Position numbers and translations under genes: made by a program | Notes under the pieces: generated by a model | Told to the model about the DNA's origin: nothing | What the model saw: the letters and a program-made list of their open reading frames with translations, nothing else | The model's database searches: none | Shown: positions 9,360 to 17,523 of the stretch, piece by piece | Layout of the letters: every line of letters begins with the position of its first letter | How positions within the stretch are numbered: position 1 is the stretch's first letter | Assembly: GCA_001770935.1 (NCBI GenBank) | Contig: MESI01000031.1 | Location: 1-64,000, forward strand | From: Burkholderiales bacterium RIFCSPLOWO2_12_FULL_61_40 | Lineage (GTDB): Bacteria; Pseudomonadota; Gammaproteobacteria; Burkholderiales; Burkholderiaceae_C | Direction of reading: 5' to 3' | Length of the DNA: 64,000 nucleotides

Positions 9360-9378
9360 AATGAGAACTGTTCTCATA
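9360..9378. promoter_or_regulatory. Fur box between receptor operon and AraC regulator
   Basis: ATGAGAACTGTTCTCAT at 9361-9377 is a perfect inverted repeat (8-bp arms, 1-nt centre). It matches the betaproteobacterial Fur consensus AATGAGAATNATTCTCATT closely. It lies between the divergent starts of the TonB receptor (9315) and the AraC-type regulator (9441), so one site can control both. This is the best direct evidence that the locus responds to iron. Confidence 0.82.
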
Positions 9379-9408
9379 TAAAATCGATGGCGTTCAGGAG
9401 GATTTCGT

Positions 9409-9444
9409 ATGCAAACGGGAGCAAAGCGAGGTGTGGCGCCATGA
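9409..9444 (+). CDS. Short leader ORF coupled to the AraC regulator
   Basis: An 11-codon reading frame (MQTGAKRGVAP) with a strong AGGAGG 7 nt before its ATG; its TGA overlaps the ATG of the AraC regulator at 9441 (ATGA). The regulator's own ATG has no good ribosome site, so its translation probably depends on ribosomes finishing this leader. Seen directly; the regulatory meaning is inferred. It could also be chance. Confidence 0.45.
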   Translation: MQTGAKRGVAP

Positions 9445-10412
9445 CTGACTTCGTGCGCGCAACGGACGCGGCAGACCCTGGCGCCTCGGGACCGGGCGCG
9501 AGGCGCGTGGCCTTGCCCGACCGCTTCGGCGATTGCTGGATTGAGCGCACCGCGCTCGACGATGGGCTGGCCGTGGTGCGCTCCCACTACCTCCCCACCC
9601 GGGAACTGGCCGAAGAAACCGTCCTGAGCGGCGGCGGACCGACGCTGGTGATCACCTTCGGCCTCTCGGGCGAGTCCGGCTTTGTTGCGAAGGACGGGTT
9701 GCGCCTGCGCTTTCGGGCCGGGCATACGACACTCACCGCTTTCAACGAGAGCCGCGGCGAACGCCGCTTCAATGGGGAAACGGCGGTACGCCAGTTGCGG
9801 CTGATCCTGAGCGGGGCGGCGCTCTCGCGCTATCTGGGCGAAGCGGCCGTGGCGCGCCTCGCCAATCGCAACGGGGTGCGCCCGCTGGGCGAGTACACCA
9901 CCGCAGCGTGGTGCAGCACATTGCTCCGACCGCTATTGGCACCCGGAGAGACGACGCCGCTGGACCTGCATATCGCCGCGTTGACACTGGCGGCCGAACA
10001 CCTGCGTCCGCTCATGTCGGCTTCGGCGCCTGCCGCCCCGTCCGCATGCCTGAGCACCGCCGACATCGAGAGACTCACGCGCGCCCGCGATGTGATGCAA
10101 AGCCACATGGACCGTCCGCTGACAATTGCCTACCTCAGCGCCACGGTCGGGCTCAACGAGTGCAAGTTCAAGCAGGGCTTTCGGGACCTGTTCGGCGCAA
10201 CGCCGCACCAGTTCCTGCTCGAAATACGCATGCGGCGCGCCCGTGTGTTGCTGCAATCCGGAAGCCAGGTGGCGCAGGCGGCCTACGCCGTCGGCTACCA
10301 GCACCCGGCCAGCTTCAGCGCCGCCTTTGCGCGGCACTTCGGACAGACGCCGAAGTCAGTGGGGCCGGAGCGCGGGGCGACACACGGGATGGGCAAAGAT
10401 CCGCGGCACTGA
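9441..10412 (+). CDS. AraC-family regulator (PchR/YbtA-like) of the iron locus
   Basis: A 323-aa protein with a variable N-terminal ligand/dimer domain and a C-terminal AraC double HTH (residues about 220-310; SATVGLNECKFKQGFRDLFG, then RMRRARVLLQ and AYAVGYQHPASFSAAFARHFG). AraC proteins next to FyuA/FptA-like receptors (YbtA, PchR) sense the ferric siderophore and activate receptor and synthesis genes. Here it diverges from the receptor operon with a shared Fur box. I prefer the ATG at 9441, which overlaps the leader ORF; an in-frame upstream ATG at 9387 would add 18 residues across the leader. Confidence 0.85.
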   Translation: MTDFVRATDAADPGASGPGARRVALPDRFGDCWIERTALDDGLAVVRSHYLPTRELAEETVLSGGGPTLVITFGLSGESGFVAKDGLRLRFRAGHTTLTAFNESRGERRFNGETAVRQLRLILSGAALSRYLGEAAVARLANRNGVRPLGEYTTAAWCSTLLRPLLAPGETTPLDLHIAALTLAAEHLRPLMSASAPAAPSACLSTADIERLTRARDVMQSHMDRPLTIAYLSATVGLNECKFKQGFRDLFGATPHQFLLEIRMRRARVLLQSGSQVAQAAYAVGYQHPASFSAAFARHFGQTPKSVGPERGATHGMGKDPRH

Positions 10413-10646
10413 CGCGAGGCGTGTTGCCGAAGCATTCATTAATGCTGCATGAATGTACAGTTGTGTGCCTTAAGCCATGCCCAAAAGGCGTTGCACCATG
10501 CACGCAACCACCGGCAGCGGTGCTTTGCCTGGAGCTGTCTGCGTCAGGGGGGAGCTCACGGGGTAGGCCAGCACGTCACCCAGGTTGTCGGCCCGTGCGC
10601 ACCACAGCAGTTGGGTGAAGCCTGCACCATGAAACATTGCCCGCCA

Positions 10647-10689
10647 CCTCACCTGTGGACGCGGGCTTGCCCCGCGTCCACAGGTGAGG
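10647..10689. repeat. Perfect 19-bp inverted repeat (hairpin)
   Basis: Arms at 10647-10665 and 10671-10689 are exactly complementary (19 of 19) around a 5-nt loop CTTGC. No T-run follows, so it is not a plain intrinsic terminator. The 416-bp stretch 10413-10829 holds no convincing gene; besides this hairpin it has a 7-bp inverted repeat at 10433-10455. The hairpin could be a REP-like element, the end of a vanished mobile element, or an RNA structure. Confidence 0.85.
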
Positions 10690-10829
10690 CTTCACGCTAA
10701 GATCTGTACCCCAATAATCGGCAAACCAACCGCACAGGGAACAATCATGCTCGATCCATCCAGCGGCTTTCCAGCAAGCCGTAGCACACACGTTCACCTG
10801 ATTGCGTAAACAAGGAAAGGAAAGAGACC

Positions 10830-12134
10830 ATGTTGCGCTACATCGCACCCGTCCTGATCACCTTCTTCACCGCAGCGCCCGCTCCCGCGCAGGCGCAATC
10901 CACCGAGCGCTGGAGCGGCAACCCGGTCTACACCGAACAGTGGTCGCAGGCCACTACCCAGGGGGCGGGCGACTTGCAGGCGACGCAGCCCGGCAAGCTG
11001 CAGGAGGTGGCCCAGGGGGTCGGCCATACGGCCGGCTACATGGCGCATTGCGGGCTCGACACCACGGCACTGCAGGCCGCCTTTGACGATCTGCTGGCCC
11101 GCCTGAACGTGGCGCCCGACGAGCGCGCCCGGCAGGTCGCTACACGCAACGCCGCCCGTGCGGCGGCCCGGCAGCAGGCGGCGGCCTCCGGCAAGGTCCG
11201 CCAGGGGGCGTGTCCGTCGGCCGTCCTGGACACCGTGCGCAAGGGGCACGCACAGGTGATTGACAGCCTGGGCCGGATCACGCCCGAAGCCCTGGCGGCG
11301 GCCGAGGGCCGACCTGTCACCCTCAGCTATGGCGGCCAGATCGCCAACCGGGCCGTGGGCGTCTCGTCGACGGCCGATCTGTCGCTCACCTTCGCAGGTG
11401 AGCGGTTGACCGGCTTCCTGCGCACGCAGCCCCCGCTCTACGCGACGGGACCGCTGAGCGGGCGCGTCGTGGGCGACCAGTGCACGCTGCGCGGTCGCAT
11501 GCAGGAGGGTTTCGACATCGAAGTCAGCGGCACCTGTGGCGCGGGCCGCTTCGATGGCAGCTACACGGTGATGGTCAACGGGCAGCCCCAGAACGGCACC
11601 TTTGCCATGATGCGCACTGCCGCCGCCGCCACCTCCGGTGCGGCGCCCGCCGCCGCGGGTTCCGGCAGAACGGCTGTGGCGAGCTCCGGGGCGTCGGCCA
11701 GCGATTTTTCGGCCCTGCCGATGGTGGACGGCGCAAAGGTCCCCGGCCGCACGGAGATCCGCAGCGGCTGCGACAAACGGTTCGCCAGCCGCAGCGGCCC
11801 CAGCGTGCCGATCCGCTGGTACGGCATCACCGAGACCGTCACGCTGATCGGACAGCGGACGGACGGCGACTTGTGCGCGCTCTACAAGGACGGCAGCTCG
11901 GAATGGATCGCCGCCGACCGCGTCATGACCGCCGCCCAGAAGCAGACCCACGACCAGGGCATGCAGGCCCTTGGGGCCGGACTGCAGCGCCAGTCCGGCG
12001 GGCCCGAGGCGGCCCTTGGCAATGCCCACGGCATGATGGACAAGCAGCGGGAAACCGGCAACGCGCTCCACCGCGAGACTCAGGAACAGTATCGGCAGAC
12101 CGAGCGGCACTACGAGGACCGGCGGCGCCAGTAG
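10830..12134 (+). CDS. Secreted protein of unknown function
   Basis: A 434-aa protein with a clear signal peptide (LITFFTAAPAPAQAQS, cut near residue 23) and a good ribosome site (AAGGAAAGGAAAGAGACC before the ATG). No recognised domain. It contains an N-terminal helical part with Arg/Ala-rich stretch (about 105-130), a middle beta-rich part with paired cysteines (GDQCTLRGRM, SGTCGAGRFDGSY, about 213-248), a low-complexity Ala/Ser linker (about 262-295), a second Cys-containing module (RSGCDKRF, DGDLCALYKDGSSEW) that resembles an SH3-like or agenet fold only loosely, and a Gln/Arg-rich helical tail. Single gene, periplasmic or exported. Confidence 0.7.
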   Translation: MLRYIAPVLITFFTAAPAPAQAQSTERWSGNPVYTEQWSQATTQGAGDLQATQPGKLQEVAQGVGHTAGYMAHCGLDTTALQAAFDDLLARLNVAPDERARQVATRNAARAAARQQAAASGKVRQGACPSAVLDTVRKGHAQVIDSLGRITPEALAAAEGRPVTLSYGGQIANRAVGVSSTADLSLTFAGERLTGFLRTQPPLYATGPLSGRVVGDQCTLRGRMQEGFDIEVSGTCGAGRFDGSYTVMVNGQPQNGTFAMMRTAAAATSGAAPAAAGSGRTAVASSGASASDFSALPMVDGAKVPGRTEIRSGCDKRFASRSGPSVPIRWYGITETVTLIGQRTDGDLCALYKDGSSEWIAADRVMTAAQKQTHDQGMQALGAGLQRQSGGPEAALGNAHGMMDKQRETGNALHRETQEQYRQTERHYEDRRRQ

Positions 12135-12325
12135 GACGTCAGTGCTGGTGCATGGTGGCGACGTCAGCATGAACCGCCAGGGCGTGGCGGCAGATTTTTT
12201 AGGCGGCGGATGGGATTGGTTTTTGACGGGCTGGAAGGCAGTGCTTACCTCGTTCAGATGAACCGTCCACTGGGCTATCGTTCAGACCAAATGAAACGTC
12301 GAAAGACGGAACGTAGGCCAAAGAG

Positions 12326-12531
12326 ATGCAGGGTTACGAACACAGCGGCTTCTCGGTCGATGTCGGCGGGTGCATTGAGGCACACGACCGCGCTGCTCTG
12401 GAGCGCTTGCTGAGCTAAAGAGAGGCGCCAAAGTGGCCGAGCTGGTCCTCACGCCACTGGAGCTGATCGATCGCATCGCGGCCCTGGAGCCACCACCTCG
12501 CACCCACCGGCATCGGTACTTGGGTGTGCTG
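12326..12531 (+). pseudogene. IS91-type transposase C-terminal remnant
   Basis: Two adjacent frames read parts of the C-terminal third of an IS91-like Y2 transposase: 12326-12418 encodes EAHDRAALERLL and then stops; after a deletion and frame change 12421-12531 encodes LTPLELIDRIAAL and PPPRTHRHRY. These phrases are typical of IS91-family transposases of Proteobacteria. The catalytic tyrosine region is missing. The remnant runs straight into an imuB fragment, so the insertion or a later deletion broke that gene. Confidence 0.78.
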
Positions 12532-13089
12532 TACCTGTGGCTGCGCTCGCTGCAGACGCAGCCGCTCAGTGGGGAGACCTTCAGCCTCTTGCCGGACGAA
12601 CAGCGCCGTGGCGACAGCCTGCACCAGATGCTGGAGCGCCTGGGTGCCCGGCTGGGGCCGCAGCAGGTGCTGTGCGTGCGCCCCCAGGCCGGCCACCGGC
12701 CCGAGCGCATGCAGCAGTGGCGGCCCTGGTCGGCGGCTGAGGGGATAACTTTTGCTACAAAAAAAGGAGCTGCTTGCGCAATGAATACGGGGGATGGAGG
12801 CCTAAAACACCATGAATTCTCGGACGATTTGGCCCTGTACCCCAGCTGGTTGCTGGCCGCCCCGCTCAGGCTGCTGGTGCAGGCGGGGTGCCCGCAGTAC
12901 CAGGGCCCACTCACCCTGCTGGCCGGGCCGCAGCGGGTGGAGTCGGGCTGGCTGGAGGACGGCGCGGCCTGCGCGACTACTTTGTGGCGCGCAGCGTGCA
13001 AGCCGGGCTGGTGTGGATTTACCGCGACCGGCTGGGCAGGCCAAGGCAGTCAAGGTGGGGGCTGGTGTCTGCACGGCCTGTTTGCCTGA
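12532..13089 (+). pseudogene. imuB: Broken 3' end of imuB (error-prone DNA polymerase Y accessory)
   Basis: Residues after the transposase scar match the C-terminal region of ImuB: QPLSGETFSLLPDEQ, LGARLGPQQVL, RPQAGHRPERMQQW, LYPSWLLAAPLRLLV and GPLTLLAGPQRVESGW. The frame then shifts (LRDYFVAR and GLVWIYRDRLGR in another frame) and shifts back to GWCLHGLFA with a stop. The polymerase-like N-terminal part is absent, so this is dead. A dispersed repeat copy (12751-12806) sits in the linker. ImuB works with ImuA and DnaE2 in SOS mutagenesis; none of the partners is in this window. Confidence 0.8.
12751..12806 (+). repeat. Dispersed ~56-bp repeat, copy 1
   Basis: Contains the core GAGCTGCTTGCGCA, a variable A/T-rich turn, then GGGGGATGGAGGCCTAAA. 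The same layout recurs at 46514-46569 (direct) and at 50162-50215 and 51272-51330 (inverted). Here it lies in frame inside the imuB remnant and encodes KGAACAMNTGDGGL, closely like the peptide of copy 2. Confidence 0.8.
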
Positions 13090-13121
13090 CCCCGAGCAAG
13101 TGGCGCCGATCACGCCGCCTG

Positions 13122-15668
13122 TTATTGCGTAGCGAGCCCTAAGCACCAGGTTTCAAACTCAGCGGCGGGCAGCGGGTGGCAAATGTGAAAGCCCTGCCCA
13201 AAATGGCAATGGTGCGACTTCAGGAAGTCCAGCGCCTCCTGCGACTCGATGCCGGTGGCCACCACCGACAGATTCAGCGAGGCGGCCATATTGATGACGC
13301 TTTCGGCAATCAGCGCGCTTTTGCAGTCGTGCCCCAGGTGCTGAACAATCGACTGGTCCAGCTTCACCACATTGAGCGGCCATTGCGTCAGGTGGTCCAT
13401 GCTGGAGCAGCCGGCCCCGAAGTCATCCAGGGTCAGCAGCACTTTTTTCTCCCGAATCCTGCGCAGCAGGGCCAGGGTCTCTTCGAGGTGGTCGACCAGC
13501 ATGCCCTCGGTAATTTCCAGCTCCAGGTCTTCGCCCTGCATGCCGTACTCCTCCATCACCTGCACCAGGTTTTTCAGGAAGTCGGGTTGGCGCAGCTGGC
13601 TCCCGGACAGGTTGACCGTGACCGGAAAGGCGCTAATCCCCCGCGCACGCCAGTGCTGCCACAGGCGCGCCGCTTCCTGCAAAATCCAGACCCCCAGGGC
13701 CGGCATCATGCCCGCCGCTTCCGACGCCGGGAGAAAACGTGCCGGGGGCACCGCCATGCTCGGCCAGCGGATCAAGGCTTCGGCTGCCACGGGTTTTCCT
13801 GTCGCCAGATCAACCACCGGCTGCACGTACAGCTCAAACTCGTGCAACTCCAGCGCCTGGTGGAGCCGGGCGCCAATACGCCGCGTCTCTTCGCTGCGCG
13901 CATCGAATGCGTGCTGGTAGAACTGGACGTTGTTGCAGCCGCGCTGCTTGGCCACATACATGGCCGCATCGGCATGTTTGATCAGGTCGTCGACGCTGGT
14001 GCCGTGCTGCGGGAAAAGGCTGATGCCAATGCTCGGTGTCACCTGCAGTTCGTGCCCGGCGACCAGGTAAGGCTGCCCGAGGCTGTCAAGGGCATGCAAG
14101 GCAATTTTGGCGGTCACCTCTTCGCTGCGAACCGGCGCCAGGACGGCCACAAACTCGTCCCCGCCCAGCCGCCCGACCAGATCCTCGGCGCGCATGCAGG
14201 CCGCCAGGCGCCGGGCCACCTCTTTCAGCACGGCGTCGCCGACATCGTGTCCGAAGCGGTCGTTGATTTGTTTGAAACGGTCGAGGTCGATGAACAAAAA
14301 AGCGGCCTGGTCCTGCACCCGGCGCTTGGCCGAGACCAGGCGCTCGGCGAAGGCGTAGAGCAGGGTGCGGTTGGGCAATCCCGTTAAGGTGTCATGCTGG
14401 GCCATGCGGCGCAAGCGCTCTTCATGCTCCTTGCGCTCGCTGATGTCGATGTTCACCCCCAGCATGCGCACCGCCTGACCGACCTCATTTTTGTAGACGA
14501 TGGCGCGCCCGGCCAGCCAGTGCACCGTGCCATCCGGCCAGACCACCCGCCACTCGCCTTCGAAAGCTCCGCTGTGCAGCGACTCCCTGATCTGTTGTTC
14601 CAGGGCGGGTAGGTCCTGCGCATGGACCCGCGCGCGCCAGGCGTCGTACTGGCTCTCGAAGGCGTCTGCCGGTAAGCCATACAGCGCGGCAATTTCTGCC
14701 GACCACTGGATGGTGTTGGTGACAATGTCCCAATCGAAGGTGCCGGTGCGGCCGATCAGCTGGACCAGCCGCAAGCGTTCCGCCGTTTTTTGCAGCGCCG
14801 CTTCCGTGGCGTAGCGCACGCTGACATCGCGTATGACCACGGTGGCGAACAAGTCGCCGTCGCTCAGTACCTTGGAGATGGAGGCTTCCATCGGAAATTC
14901 CTCTCCATTGGCCCGTAGCCCTACGAGAGCCCGCAACGGTCCCATGGCCCGTGTTGTGTCGCCGCCGGCAATGAACTGGCGGAAATACCTGTCATGGGAT
15001 ACACGAAAACGCTCCGGGATGAAACGCTCGACCGTTGTGCCGATCGCACTGGCCGCGGAACAGCCGAACATGGCTTCTGCGGCACTGTTGAAAATTTCGA
15101 TGCGTTGGTCCCGGTCGGTCGTGATGACTGCGTCCGTCGCCGTGGCCAGAATGCCGGAGCTGCGCCGCTCACTGCGGCGCAAATTTTTCTCCAGCTGATT
15201 GCGTATTTGAATCTCCCGTTCCAGTGCTATTTGTTTCTGGTGGAGCGCATCGAACCGCAGCCAGAGAAAGGCCACCGCGCCATGGGCATTGCGCACGGGG
15301 GTGCAGAGCACGCTCCAGTGGTGCGCCTTCAGGGCACCGCCTTGCGTGGCTGACTGGCGAACCGCGAACCGCTGCAAGAGTCTGTGGTCCGCCTGGCCGC
15401 TGGACCGCACCTGCTCCAGCGCGGCACTCAGGGGGGGCACGCTGGCCGAGCCTGCATCGTCTGGTCCGTCCGCAATGACGTCCACGACCGGATGCCCAAC
15501 GATCTCGGACTGCAGCGTGTGGGTGTCCGACAGAAAGACCTGGGTGGCCGCAATGATCTCCAGGCTCGGACCCAAAAGCATGCAAGGCGTGGGAATGGCT
15601 TCAAAGATGCGCAAAAAATCTTCGCTCGAAACCGCCTGGGCGGCCCCGACAGCTATTGGCAATGGCAT
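13122..15668 (-). CDS. PAS-PAS-PAS-GGDEF-EAL cyclic-di-GMP signalling protein
   Basis: An 848-aa soluble protein. An N-terminal PAS-like region (about 10-130) is followed by a PAS domain (about 160-280; ILATATDAVITTDRDQRIE), a PAS/PAC domain (about 290-400; GTFDWDIVTNTIQWSAEIA), a diguanylate cyclase domain with intact RLGGDEFVAV (about residue 500) and an EAL phosphodiesterase domain with AEALIRW (about 629), ELEITEG and LDDFGAG. Both catalytic signatures are present, so it could make or degrade c-di-GMP. The ATG at 15668 was chosen because GAGAGGTGA lies just upstream; an ATG 15 nt further 5' is also possible. No membrane segment is seen. Confidence 0.92.
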   Translation of the reverse strand: MPLPIAVGAAQAVSSEDFLRIFEAIPTPCMLLGPSLEIIAATQVFLSDTHTLQSEIVGHPVVDVIADGPDDAGSASVPPLSAALEQVRSSGQADHRLLQRFAVRQSATQGGALKAHHWSVLCTPVRNAHGAVAFLWLRFDALHQKQIALEREIQIRNQLEKNLRRSERRSSGILATATDAVITTDRDQRIEIFNSAAEAMFGCSAASAIGTTVERFIPERFRVSHDRYFRQFIAGGDTTRAMGPLRALVGLRANGEEFPMEASISKVLSDGDLFATVVIRDVSVRYATEAALQKTAERLRLVQLIGRTGTFDWDIVTNTIQWSAEIAALYGLPADAFESQYDAWRARVHAQDLPALEQQIRESLHSGAFEGEWRVVWPDGTVHWLAGRAIVYKNEVGQAVRMLGVNIDISERKEHEERLRRMAQHDTLTGLPNRTLLYAFAERLVSAKRRVQDQAAFLFIDLDRFKQINDRFGHDVGDAVLKEVARRLAACMRAEDLVGRLGGDEFVAVLAPVRSEEVTAKIALHALDSLGQPYLVAGHELQVTPSIGISLFPQHGTSVDDLIKHADAAMYVAKQRGCNNVQFYQHAFDARSEETRRIGARLHQALELHEFELYVQPVVDLATGKPVAAEALIRWPSMAVPPARFLPASEAAGMMPALGVWILQEAARLWQHWRARGISAFPVTVNLSGSQLRQPDFLKNLVQVMEEYGMQGEDLELEITEGMLVDHLEETLALLRRIREKKVLLTLDDFGAGCSSMDHLTQWPLNVVKLDQSIVQHLGHDCKSALIAESVINMAASLNLSVVATGIESQEALDFLKSHHCHFGQGFHICHPLPAAEFETWCLGLATQ

Positions 15669-15919
15669 GCAGTCACCTCTCATGCGTCGCGAAGTGCCCA
15701 GCCCCTGGTGGTCACGATAGTAGTCATCGACATCGATTCATACCCTCTGCTCTTTGGTGCCTGCTTTTTACGCCGAAACAATTTCCCGCATTCCTGCAAG
15801 CAGTATTCACGCCACACCCAAAAAACCCATTGGAATCAGCACGTTGCGCCAGCGCGTGGGTATCCGAAGGGCCGTGCTGTAAAAAATCCCGACCATTTTC
15901 GCGGCCTTGTGCTACATTC

Positions 15920-15939
15920 TAATAATCGTTAGATTGTTA
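15920..15939. promoter_or_regulatory. Inverted-repeat operator before the DsrE operon
   Basis: TAATAATC (15920-15927) and GATTGTTA (15932-15939) form an imperfect inverted repeat (7 of 8) around GTTA, just upstream of the dsrE-like start at 15954. Size and A/T-rich character fit an ArsR-family operator (BigR/YgaV/SqrR type). The obvious candidate to bind it is the ArsR-rhodanese protein encoded third in the same operon. Binding is inferred. Confidence 0.5.
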
Positions 15940-15953
15940 TTGATGGGGTCACC

Positions 15954-16307
15954 ATGAAAGTTCTGTTCATTCTCAACGGCGCGCCTTATGGCGATGAGCG
16001 CAGCTACAACGGCCTGCGCCTGGCGGGCGCCCTGGGCAAACGCGAAGGCAACACGGTGCGGGTGTTCCTGATGGGCGACGCCGCCGTCACCGCCAAGGGC
16101 GGCCAGAAAGTGCCGGAGGGTTTTTACAACCTGCAACTCATGCTGGGCAAGGTGGCGCGGGCCTCAGCGCAGTCGGTGGGGGTGTGCGGCACCTGCATGG
16201 ACGCCCGAGGCATCACGGCTGCCGAGTTGATGGAGGGGGCGCACCGTGGTTCGCTGGACGAGCTGGCCGACTGGTCTGAGTGGGCTGAGCAAGTGCTGGT
16301 GTTTTGA
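15954..16307 (+). CDS. DsrE-family sulfur-relay protein
   Basis: A 117-aa protein of the DsrE/DsrF-like fold. The N-terminal FILNGAPYGDERSYNGLRLA and the motif GVCGTCMDARGI (Cys at about 81 and 84) are typical; the conserved Cys in this position carries a persulfide in sulfur-trafficking members. It is first in an operon with an MFS transporter and an ArsR-rhodanese regulator, which points to handling or sensing of sulfide/sulfane sulfur. Ribosome site GATGGGG precedes the ATG. The specific partner is unknown. Confidence 0.88.
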   Translation: MKVLFILNGAPYGDERSYNGLRLAGALGKREGNTVRVFLMGDAAVTAKGGQKVPEGFYNLQLMLGKVARASAQSVGVCGTCMDARGITAAELMEGAHRGSLDELADWSEWAEQVLVF

Positions 16308-16318
16308 AGGTGCCCACC

Positions 16319-17518
16319 ATGAACCTTTTTGCTACTGAAAAACGCAATGTGGCCTTGCTGGCCGCCGCGCAGGCGCTGTTTCAAACCGCCTCGGTCCTGG
16401 TGATGACCCTGTCGGGGCTGGTCGGGCTCCAGCTCGCCACCGACAAAAGCCTGGCCACGCTGCCCATTGCCATGATGATGGTGGCCGCCGCCGCCACCAT
16501 GGTTCCGGCGTCCTTGCTGATGCAGCGCCTGGGCCGCAAGTACGGCTTTGCCTTGGGCACGGCGCTGGGTATTTTGGCCGGGCTGACGGCCGCCACGGCG
16601 ATCTGGCGGAACGACTTTGGGCTGTTTGTCGCGGCCAACATGTTGGTGGGCGGCTACCAGGGCTTTGCCCAGTACTACCGTTTTGCCGCGGCCGATGCGG
16701 CCAGCCATGCCTTCAAAAGCCGGGCGATTTCCTGGGTGATTGCCGGCGGCGTGGTGGCCGCGCTGGCGGGCCCCAACATCGCCCGCTGGACCCAGGCCAT
16801 CGGCCCTGTGCCTTATACGGTGCCGTATCTGGCGCTGTCCGCCTTGAGCCTGGTGGCGCTGCTGCTGGTGGGCCGCCTGACCCTGGCTGCGCCGGTGGCC
16901 GCGCCCAGTGACGGCCCGGCGCGGCCTTTGCCGGAGATCATGCGCCAGCCGGTGTTTCTGACCGCCTTAGCCGGGTCGGCCGTGGGTTACGCGGTGATGG
17001 TGATGGTCATGACCGCAACCCCGCTGGCCATGCAAATCTGCGGCCAGTCGCTGGGGGATGCGGCCACCGTGATCCAGTGGCATGTTTTGGGCATGTTTGC
17101 GCCCTCGTTTTTTACCGGGGACCTGATCCGCCGCTATGGTGTACTGCGCATCATGGGGTTGGGCGTGGTTTTGCTGGCCGCCCATGTGGCGGTGGCCCTG
17201 AGCGGCGTGGAGTTTTTGCACTTTCTGTCCGGGCTGGTCCTGCTGGGTGTGGGCTGGAATTTTCTGTTCATCGGCGGCACCACTTTGTTGACGCAGGCCT
17301 ACCAGCCGAGTGAGCGCGCCAAGGTGCAGGCGGCGCATGACTTCCTGATGTTTGGCGCCGTCAGCCTGGCCTCTTTTTCCGCCGGGGGCCTGCTTAACCA
17401 CTGGGGCTGGCGTGCGGTCAACCTGACGGTGCTGCCCTTTCTGGCCCTGACCTTGCTGATGGTGCTGGGGCTGGCGGTCTTGCGCAGCCGCTCACCCCAG
17501 CCCGATTTGGTACAGTAA
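16319..17518 (+). CDS. MFS transporter in the DsrE/ArsR-rhodanese operon
   Basis: A 399-aa protein with 12 predicted membrane segments and the loop 2-3 motif QRLGRKYGF. It starts 12 nt after the dsrE-like stop, with AAGGTG 6 nt before the ATG at 16319. MFS carriers of this kind are often linked to DsrE-like genes, but their substrate is not known; a sulfur compound, or a toxic anion is possible. It is followed 6 nt later by the ArsR-rhodanese gene, so the three form one transcript. Confidence 0.85.
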   Translation: MNLFATEKRNVALLAAAQALFQTASVLVMTLSGLVGLQLATDKSLATLPIAMMMVAAAATMVPASLLMQRLGRKYGFALGTALGILAGLTAATAIWRNDFGLFVAANMLVGGYQGFAQYYRFAAADAASHAFKSRAISWVIAGGVVAALAGPNIARWTQAIGPVPYTVPYLALSALSLVALLLVGRLTLAAPVAAPSDGPARPLPEIMRQPVFLTALAGSAVGYAVMVMVMTATPLAMQICGQSLGDAATVIQWHVLGMFAPSFFTGDLIRRYGVLRIMGLGVVLLAAHVAVALSGVEFLHFLSGLVLLGVGWNFLFIGGTTLLTQAYQPSERAKVQAAHDFLMFGAVSLASFSAGGLLNHWGWRAVNLTVLPFLALTLLMVLGLAVLRSRSPQPDLVQ

Positions 17519-17523
17519 ACCGC

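Noticed and set aside
10470..10652. Minus-strand 60-codon frame next to the hairpin
   Set aside because: Might be the end of a lost gene but shows no recognisable motif and no ribosome site; not called.
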